Assembly: GCF_001598475.1 (NCBI RefSeq)
Contig: NZ_BCZA01000003.1
Coordinates: 248,001-312,000, forward strand
Direction: 5' to 3'
Length of the DNA stretch: 64,000 bases
Source of the DNA: Pantoea agglomerans NBRC 102470
GTDB lineage: Bacteria > Pseudomonadota > Gammaproteobacteria > Enterobacterales > Enterobacteriaceae
The number at the start of each line of letters is the position of its first letter. The stretch's first letter is position 1. Under the pieces are notes generated by a model. It was not told the origin of the DNA and did no database searches. It was given only the letters and a program-made list of their open reading frames with translations. Shown piece by piece: positions 58,476-64,000 of this stretch. Position numbers and translations under genes: made by a program.

Positions 58476-61400
58476 ATGGCTAAGTTCTTTATCGATCGGC
58501 CCATCTTTGCGTGGGTGCTCGCCATCATCATTATGCTGGTCGGTGCGCTATCGATTCTCAAACTTCCGATTGAGCAATATCCCAATGTTGCACCGCCGGC
58601 GATTGAGATTCAGGCCACCTACCCTGGTGCAGATGCTAAAACGCTGCAGGACTCGGTGACCCAGGTCATCGAACAAAATATGAACGGCATTGATGGACTG
58701 ATGTATATGTCCTCAAGCAGCGATTCATCCGGTACGCTGACCCTGACGATCTCCTTTGAGTCAGGAACAGATGCCGATATCGCGCAGGTTCAGGTGCAGA
58801 ACAAACTGCAGCTGGCGACGCCGCTGTTACCGCAGGAAGTACAGCAACAGGGGATTCAGGTTAAGAAATCTTCCAGTAGCTTCCTGATGGTAGCGGGCTT
58901 CATCAGCGACGATGACAATATGACGCAGAATGATATTTCTGACTTTATTTCATCGTCCATCAAAGATCCGATCAGCCGTACTAAAGGCGTGGGTGATACC
59001 CAGGTATTTGGTGCGCAGTACGCGATGCGTATCTGGATGGATCCGCACAAGCTGAACAACTACAACCTGACGCCGGTTGATGTTATCAGCGCCCTGAATA
59101 CGCAGAACACCCAGGTTGCTGCCGGTCAGTTGGGCGGTACGCCTCCGGTTCCGGGACAGCAGCTTAACGCCTCGATCATTGCGCAAACCCGTCTCACCTC
59201 TACCGATGAATTCGGCAAAATCCTGCTGAAAGTGAATGAAGATGGTTCTCAGGTTCGTCTGCGTGATGTGGCAAGGATTGAACTTGGCGCGGAAAACTAC
59301 GAAATCGTTGCCCGTTATAACGGCAAGCCTGCGTCCGGTATCGGTATCAAGCTGGCCACCGGTGCGAATGCGCTGGATACCGCCAATGCGGTGAAAGAAG
59401 AACTGGCCAAATTGCAGCCGACGTTCCCGGCCGGTTTGAAAGTGGTCTATCCGTATGACACCACGCCTTTCGTTAAAATCTCGATTTTCGAAGTGGTGAA
59501 AACGCTGATCGAAGCGATCGTGCTGGTGTTCCTGGTCATGTATCTGTTTCTGCAGAACTTCCGCGCCACGCTCATTCCTACCATCGCGGTCCCTGTGGTA
59601 TTGCTGGGTACGTTTGCCGTTATCAGCGCTTTTGGCTATTCGATAAACACCCTGACGATGTTCGGGATGGTGCTGGCCATCGGCTTGCTGGTGGATGACG
59701 CCATCGTGGTGGTCGAGAACGTTGAGCGCGTAATGGCGGAAGAGGGATTACCGCCAAAAGAAGCGACTAAGCGTTCTATGGAGCAAATCCAGGGCGCACT
59801 GGTCGGTATCGCGCTGGTGCTGGCTGCCGTATTTATTCCGATGGCGTTCTTTGGTGGTTCGACCGGTGTTATCTACCGTCAGTTCTCCATCACTATCGTT
59901 TCGGCAATGGCGCTATCGGTGCTGGTCGCCTTTATTCTGACGCCGGCACTCTGTGCCACCATGCTGAAACCGATTAAAAAAGGCGAGCACGGTAAAACCA
60001 CCGGTTTCTTCGGCTGGTTCAACCGCATGTTCGACAAAAGCACCAACCACTATGTGGATGGTGTGGGCCACATGGTTCGCAGTACGGGTCGCTATATGGT
60101 GATCTATCTGGTGATCGTGGTCGGTATGGCGTTTCTGTTTGTGCGACTGCCCTCTTCATTCTTACCGGAAGAGGATCAGGGTCTGCTGCTGGCTCAGGCG
60201 CAGCTGCCTGCTGGTGCAACCCAGGAGCGTACGCAGAAAGTGCTGGATCAGGTGACGGATTACTTCCTGACCCAGGAGAAAGACACGGTTAAATCGGTGT
60301 TTACCGTTAACGGCTTCGGCTTTGCCGGTCGTGGACAGAACACCGGTATCGCCTTCGTCAGTCTCAAACCGTGGGATGAGCGTACCGGCAGCGACATGAA
60401 AGTACCGGCGATTGCTGGCCGTGCCATGCAGGCGCTGGGCGCGATCAAAGATGCAATGGTCATTCCTTTCAACCTGCCAGCCATTATTGAACTGGGTAAC
60501 GCGACCAGCTTCGACTTTGAGCTGATCGACCAGAATAACCTTGGCCACGATAAGCTGACGGAAGCGCGTAATCAGCTGTTCGGCATGATTGCGCAGCATC
60601 CTGATACGCTGGTTGGCGTCCGTCCTAACGGGATGGAAGATACGCCGCAGTACAAGCTGACGATCGATCAGGAGAAAGCACAGGCGCTGGGCGTATCACT
60701 GAGTGATATCAACACCACGCTGGCGGCTTCCTGGGGCGGTTCCTACGTCAATGACTTCATTGACCGCGGTCGCGTGAAGAAAGTTTACGTCATGGGTAAA
60801 GCGGACGCCCGCATGCTGCCGGACGACATTGGTAAATGGTACGTGCGCAACAGCAGCGGAACCATGGTGCCCTTCTCTGCCTTCTCGTCAGCGAAATGGC
60901 AATATGGTTCACCGCGCCTTGAGCGTTACAACGGTCTGCCTGCGATGGAAATCCTGGGACAGGCTGCGCCAGGCAAAAGCTCGGGTGCGGCAATGGACCT
61001 GATGGAAGAGCTGGCGGCGAAACTGCCTGCCGGTATCGGCTATGACTGGACCGGTATGTCCTATCAGGAACGCCTGTCAGGTAACCAGGCCCCTGCGCTC
61101 TATGCTATCTCGCTGATTGTGGTCTTCCTGTGTCTCGCCGCACTGTACGAGAGCTGGTCGATTCCATTCTCGGTTATGCTGGTTGTCCCGCTCGGGGTCA
61201 TTGGTGCACTGATCTTTACCACCCTGCGTGGCCTGAGTAATGACGTCTACTTCGTAGTGGGGTTACTGACAACCATCGGCCTCTCCACCAAGAACGCCAT
61301 CCTTATCGTCGAATTTGCTAAAGATTTGATGGATAAAGAGGGTAAAGGGCTGATTGAAGCTGCGCTGGAAGCGTGCCGTATGCGTCTGCGTCCTATCCTG

Positions 61401-61631
61401 ATGACGTCACTGGCGTTTATTCTCGGGGTACTGCCGCTGGCGATCAGTACCGGTGCCGGTTCCGGTTCGCAAAACGCCGTAGGTACCGGCGTTATCGGTG
61501 GTATGGTCACCGCGACCATACTGGCGATCTTCTTCGTTCCTGTGTTCTTTGTGGTGGTACGCCGCCGCTTTGGCAAGAAAAAAGAAGAATCAGCGAACAG
61601 TCATCCGGTTGAGCATAACCAGACTCACTAA
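58476..61631 (+). CDS. acrB: RND multidrug efflux transporter AcrB
   Basis: The 1051-residue protein (E. coli 1049) has twelve membrane helices and two large periplasmic loops. The proton-relay residues are in [13 protein letters not shown] (Asp407, Asp408) and [16 protein letters not shown] (Lys940). The N-terminus [20 protein letters not shown] is typical. It exports bile salts, dyes and antibiotics with AcrA and TolC. The transcript ends in a strong hairpin. Confidence 0.98.
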   Translation: MAKFFIDRPIFAWVLAIIIMLVGALSILKLPIEQYPNVAPPAIEIQATYPGADAKTLQDSVTQVIEQNMNGIDGLMYMSSSSDSSGTLTLTISFESGTDADIAQVQVQNKLQLATPLLPQEVQQQGIQVKKSSSSFLMVAGFISDDDNMTQNDISDFISSSIKDPISRTKGVGDTQVFGAQYAMRIWMDPHKLNNYNLTPVDVISALNTQNTQVAAGQLGGTPPVPGQQLNASIIAQTRLTSTDEFGKILLKVNEDGSQVRLRDVARIELGAENYEIVARYNGKPASGIGIKLATGANALDTANAVKEELAKLQPTFPAGLKVVYPYDTTPFVKISIFEVVKTLIEAIVLVFLVMYLFLQNFRATLIPTIAVPVVLLGTFAVISAFGYSINTLTMFGMVLAIGLLVDDAIVVVENVERVMAEEGLPPKEATKRSMEQIQGALVGIALVLAAVFIPMAFFGGSTGVIYRQFSITIVSAMALSVLVAFILTPALCATMLKPIKKGEHGKTTGFFGWFNRMFDKSTNHYVDGVGHMVRSTGRYMVIYLVIVVGMAFLFVRLPSSFLPEEDQGLLLAQAQLPAGATQERTQKVLDQVTDYFLTQEKDTVKSVFTVNGFGFAGRGQNTGIAFVSLKPWDERTGSDMKVPAIAGRAMQALGAIKDAMVIPFNLPAIIELGNATSFDFELIDQNNLGHDKLTEARNQLFGMIAQHPDTLVGVRPNGMEDTPQYKLTIDQEKAQALGVSLSDINTTLAASWGGSYVNDFIDRGRVKKVYVMGKADARMLPDDIGKWYVRNSSGTMVPFSAFSSAKWQYGSPRLERYNGLPAMEILGQAAPGKSSGAAMDLMEELAAKLPAGIGYDWTGMSYQERLSGNQAPALYAISLIVVFLCLAALYESWSIPFSVMLVVPLGVIGALIFTTLRGLSNDVYFVVGLLTTIGLSTKNAILIVEFAKDLMDKEGKGLIEAALEACRMRLRPILMTSLAFILGVLPLAISTGAGSGSQNAVGTGVIGGMVTATILAIFFVPVFFVVVRRRFGKKKEESANSHPVEHNQTH

Positions 61632-61647
61632 GCTGTAAATCATCTGA

Positions 61648-61670
61648 GGCCGCGCAAGCGGCCTTTTTTT
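61648..61670 (+). terminator. acrAB terminator
   Basis: GGCCGC and GCGGCC enclose GCAA and are followed by seven T, 17 bases after the acrB stop. Confidence 0.9.
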
Positions 61671-61761
61671 ATGCCTGCGATTCTGCCCTTCTCATTTCCT
61701 GTTCCCTTGCTTTTCCTGTCTCACGGACAGTTGCAATCCTGGCCTGTGCATCGCATAATAT

Positions 61762-61776
61762 TGTTATAATATAACA
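61762..61776. promoter_or_regulatory. Zur operator before rpmE2-rpmJ2
   Basis: TGTTATA-A-TATAACA is a perfect palindrome and matches the core of the enterobacterial Zur box. It lies 18 bases before the rpmE2 start, where bound Zur would block transcription. Confidence 0.85.
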
Positions 61777-61793
61777 TTACATAGGTGTGCATT

Positions 61794-62048
61794 ATGAAAG
61801 CGAATATTCATCCTCACTATCGTCACGTGGTCTTCCATGACACATCGGCTGATGTCTGGTTCAAAATTGGATCAACCATCAAAACCGATCGCACCGTGGA
61901 GTTCGAAGGCGAAACGCTGCCTTACGTCACCCTGGATGTGTCGTCTGCCTCACATGTGTTCTACACCGGCAAACAGAAAGATTTTGCCAAAGAGGGCAGC
62001 ACCGCACGCTTTAACCAGCGTTTCGGGCGTTTTCTTGGAAAGAAATAG
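61794..62048 (+). CDS. rpmE2: Zinc-independent ribosomal protein L31 type B
   Basis: ATG 61794 ([12 protein letters not shown]) gives 84 residues. The absence of the CxxC zinc motif and the longer C-terminus mark the type B paralogue (YkgM). Under zinc starvation it replaces the zinc form of L31 and frees zinc. The Zur-like palindrome stands directly upstream and rpmJ2 directly downstream. Confidence 0.95.
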   Translation: MKANIHPHYRHVVFHDTSADVWFKIGSTIKTDRTVEFEGETLPYVTLDVSSASHVFYTGKQKDFAKEGSTARFNQRFGRFLGKK

Positions 62049-62059
62049 AGGAGAGGATC

Positions 62060-62200
62060 ATGCAGGTATTAAGCTCGCTGCGTTCAGCAAAAAATCGCCA
62101 TCGGGATTGTAAAGTAGTCCGCCGCAAAGGCCGTATTTACGTTATCTGTAAATCGAACCCGCGGTTTAAAGCAGTACAGGGAAGAAAGAAAAAACGCTAG
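62060..62200 (+). CDS. rpmJ2: Zinc-independent ribosomal protein L36 paralogue
   Basis: This 46-residue gene starts [17 protein letters not shown] and ends in a basic stretch with [16 protein letters not shown]. It matches E. coli YkgO in length and pattern and lacks the zinc ligand set of L36. It is 11 bases after rpmE2 with an AGAGGA ribosome site, in one Zur-controlled operon. Confidence 0.95.
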   Translation: MQVLSSLRSAKNRHRDCKVVRRKGRIYVICKSNPRFKAVQGRKKKR

Positions 62201-62217
62201 TTTGTGTCGTGATGACT

Positions 62218-62241
62218 GGCCGGGCTTGCCCGGCCTTTTTT
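62218..62241. terminator. Terminator after rpmJ2
   Basis: GGCCGGGC and GCCCGGCC enclose TT, followed by six T on the plus strand. It also closes the convergent transporter transcript, whose gene stops at 62246. Confidence 0.9.
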
Positions 62242-62245
62242 ATGC

Positions 62246-63124
62246 TTAGTGCATGCTCTTCAGCATCGCATTCACGTTGTGTTTAAAAGCCGCCTGATAG
62301 GTGGCTGCCGGGCCAGAGGCCGTGGATAACGCTTCCGGATAGAGCTCACCACCCGGCTCTGCCCCGGTGGCGCTGGCAATCTGTTTTACCAGACGCGGGT
62401 CGGTCTGGTTCTCAATGAAATAGCGATTGATGTGCTGCTGCTTCAGTTGTGTGATTAAATTACCCACGTTGCTGGCACTCGCTTCCGCCTCAGTAGAGAA
62501 CCCTACCGGCGCCAGGAAAGTCACGCCATATCGCTGTCCAAAGTAACCAAACGCATCGTGACTGGTCAGCACTTTACGCTTATCAGCTGGCACAGCGTCA
62601 AAGGCGGTTTTTGCCCAGCGATCCAGCGCCTGCAGTTGCTGAATGTAATTCTGTCCACGCTGACGAATGGCCGGAGCATCTTCAGGATCGGCTTTGACCA
62701 GCGCATTCATCACGTTGGTCGCGTAGATAACGCCGTTCTGCATGCTGTTCCAGGCGTGAGGATCGGTAACGGTTTTACCCTCCTCCTCCATGCTGCGGGT
62801 GGTGACACCGGTTGAAGCGACAACGGGCTGACCGCGATACCCTGAGGCGCTGACCAGCCGATCCATCCACCCTTCCAGTCCCAGTCCGCTGACAAACACC
62901 AGATCGGCCTTCGCCAGCGCCTGACTGTCCTGCGGTGTCGGTTCAAAAGTATGAGGATCGCCATTCGGCCCCACCAGGCTTTTAACCTTTACATGCTCGC
63001 CGCCGACCTGCTTAACGATGTCAGCCAGCACGGTAAAGCTGGCCACGACATCCACCGTTTTGGCCATCGCCAGAGGCGTGGCAAACAGCGCAGCGAGCGC
63101 CAGGCTAACCGGTAATTTTTTCAT
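62246..63124 (-). CDS. Zinc/manganese ABC transporter, periplasmic binding protein
   Basis: The 292-residue precursor has a signal peptide (1 to about 21, ending PLAMA). It is a cluster A-I/ZnuA-type protein with metal-ligand histidines in GDPHTFEPTPQD, DPHAWNS and TSHDAFGYF and a final acidic ligand region. Its pattern is close to AztC-like proteins as I recall. Zinc is favoured over manganese by the Zur-like genes next door, but this is inference. The permease gene is 15 bases upstream. Confidence 0.85.
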   Translation of the reverse strand: MKKLPVSLALAALFATPLAMAKTVDVVASFTVLADIVKQVGGEHVKVKSLVGPNGDPHTFEPTPQDSQALAKADLVFVSGLGLEGWMDRLVSASGYRGQPVVASTGVTTRSMEEEGKTVTDPHAWNSMQNGVIYATNVMNALVKADPEDAPAIRQRGQNYIQQLQALDRWAKTAFDAVPADKRKVLTSHDAFGYFGQRYGVTFLAPVGFSTEAEASASNVGNLITQLKQQHINRYFIENQTDPRLVKQIASATGAEPGGELYPEALSTASGPAATYQAAFKHNVNAMLKSMH

Positions 63125-63139
63125 AGATACCCCTTAAGA

Positions 63140-63979
63140 TTAATGGCGGCGTAAAATTCCGCCGCACGGCCCTGTAAGAATGGAGAAAAAAAACAGCATG
63201 GCGGCGCTCAGCACTACAGCGGGACCCGCCGGCAATGAGAAGTGCCAGGAGAGCATCAGCCCGGCCAGCGCCGAAATCATTGCCATGAAAATGGCGATAA
63301 CCAGCATCGCGGCGAGATGGCGACTCCAGAAGCGGGCGCTGGCGGCGGGCAACATCATTAAACCCACTGACATCAGGGTGCCCAGCACCTGAAAACCCGC
63401 CACCAGATTCAGCACCACCAGCATTAAAAACAGACCATGCACCAGCGGCGCGTTCCATTTTCCCTGCGCACGCAGGAAGTCGCCGTCAAATGCATCGATG
63501 ACCAGCGGACGATAGATCACCGCCAGCAGAATCAGCGTAAAGGCAGCGATGCCGCCCACCAGCAACAGCGCTGCGTTGTCTACCGCCAGCAGCGAGCCAA
63601 ACAGAACGTGCAGCAGATCCACACTTGAGCCGCGTAATGAAACCAGCGTGACGCCCAGCGCCAGTGAACCCAGATAGAACCCGGCAAAACTGGCATCCTC
63701 TTTCAGCGGCGTGTAGCGACTGACCGCGCCAGAGAGCAGCGCCACGGCTAAACCAGCGATCAGGCCGCCAACACCCATCGCGACCAGTGACAATCCGGAG
63801 ATCAGATAGCCAATGGCGGCACCGGGCAGCACCGCGTGTGATAAGGCATCGCCAATCAGGCTCATACGTCGCAGGGAGAGGAATACCCCGAGCGGCGTGG
63901 CGCTGACGGCCAGCGCCAGACAGGCCACCAGCGCGCGTCGCATAAAACCAAACTCAATAAAGGGTTGAATCAGGGTCAC
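63140..63979 (-). CDS. Zinc/manganese ABC transporter permease
   Basis: The GTG start (63979) overlaps the previous stop as GTGA and gives 279 residues. It has eight or so membrane helices and the ABC-3 permease motif SLRRMSLIGDALSHAVLPGAA (near residue 27-47; first 20 are diagnostic). It imports metal across the inner membrane with the adjacent binding protein and an ATPase. Length is normal for ZnuB/MntB-type permeases. Confidence 0.9.
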   Translation of the reverse strand: MTLIQPFIEFGFMRRALVACLALAVSATPLGVFLSLRRMSLIGDALSHAVLPGAAIGYLISGLSLVAMGVGGLIAGLAVALLSGAVSRYTPLKEDASFAGFYLGSLALGVTLVSLRGSSVDLLHVLFGSLLAVDNAALLLVGGIAAFTLILLAVIYRPLVIDAFDGDFLRAQGKWNAPLVHGLFLMLVVLNLVAGFQVLGTLMSVGLMMLPAASARFWSRHLAAMLVIAIFMAMISALAGLMLSWHFSLPAGPAVVLSAAMLFFFSILTGPCGGILRRH

Positions 63980-64000
63980 GGCGCACGACTCCCCAGAGAG
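63976..64000 (-). CDS. C-terminal end of upstream gene, probably the ABC ATPase
   Basis: Only the last seven codons and stop (SLGSRAP, then TGA) are visible; the stop overlaps the permease GTG. Operon order of such transporters makes the ATP-binding subunit the likely product, but nothing in the residues themselves identifies it. Confidence 0.4.

Overview
The right three quarters of the window (about 16.9-64 kb) is GC-rich enterobacterial chromosome. Its gene order is that of the Escherichia coli acrAB-to-folD segment: tRNA-Arg(TCT), folD, ybcJ, cysS, ppiB, lpxH, purEK, ybbP, ybbA, tesA, ybbO, ybbN, qmcA, ybbJ, cueR, copA, ybaP, chiX, ybaK, ushA, ybaL, gsk, hemH, adk, htpG, recR, ybaB, dnaX, apt, ybaN, priC, rsmS, acrR, acrAB. 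Compared with E. coli, as I remember it, ybbLM, ybaST, fsr, aes and mscK are absent, and a few genes are added. Together with an island in the argU-type tRNA and a zinc-transport/L31-L36 cluster after acrB, this suggests a Pantoea/Erwinia-like member of Enterobacterales. The genus is inferred, not proved.

The left 16.9 kb is AT-rich and unlike the backbone. It looks like an integrative mobilizable element whose right end lies in the 3' end of the tRNA-Arg(TCT) gene; its left end is outside the window. From the tRNA inwards it carries a P4-type integrase, a DUF6387-like gene, an AlpA-type regulator/excisionase, an operon of three tyrosine recombinases plus a small TnpC-like protein (Tn554/RIT style), small hypothetical genes, a decayed gene, a Panacea-domain toxin-antitoxin pair, a membrane protein, a MobC/MOBP relaxase pair beside a long hairpin (candidate oriT), and an adenine methyltransferase followed by a double-GHKL ATPase that runs off the left edge. 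The last two are the best candidate for an undescribed defence or modification system.

The backbone groups by job. There is one-carbon and purine metabolism (folD, purEK, gsk, apt, adk, ushA). Envelope and haem work is done by lpxH, tesA, ybbAP, hemH, qmcA and ybbJ. Protein folding and replication genes are ppiB, ybbN, htpG, recR, ybaB, dnaX and priC. Copper control is cueR/copA, with a clear CueR-type promoter. Multidrug efflux is acrRAB plus a PACE pump whose divergent LysR regulator is frameshifted. Zinc starvation genes are rpmE2-rpmJ2 behind a Zur-like palindrome, next to a zinc/manganese ABC importer. A lower-GC insertion between tesA and ybbO carries a peptidoglycan-hydrolase gene overlapping a periplasmic LprI-like gene, which looks like an effector-immunity pair.

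Non-coding features include the sRNA gene chiX, PurR-, CueR-, AcrR- and Zur-type operators, a heat-shock promoter before htpG, the dnaX programmed-frameshift signal, and three members of a palindromic intergenic repeat family. Those repeats have conserved cores, but their outer arms differ from copy to copy while staying complementary within each copy.
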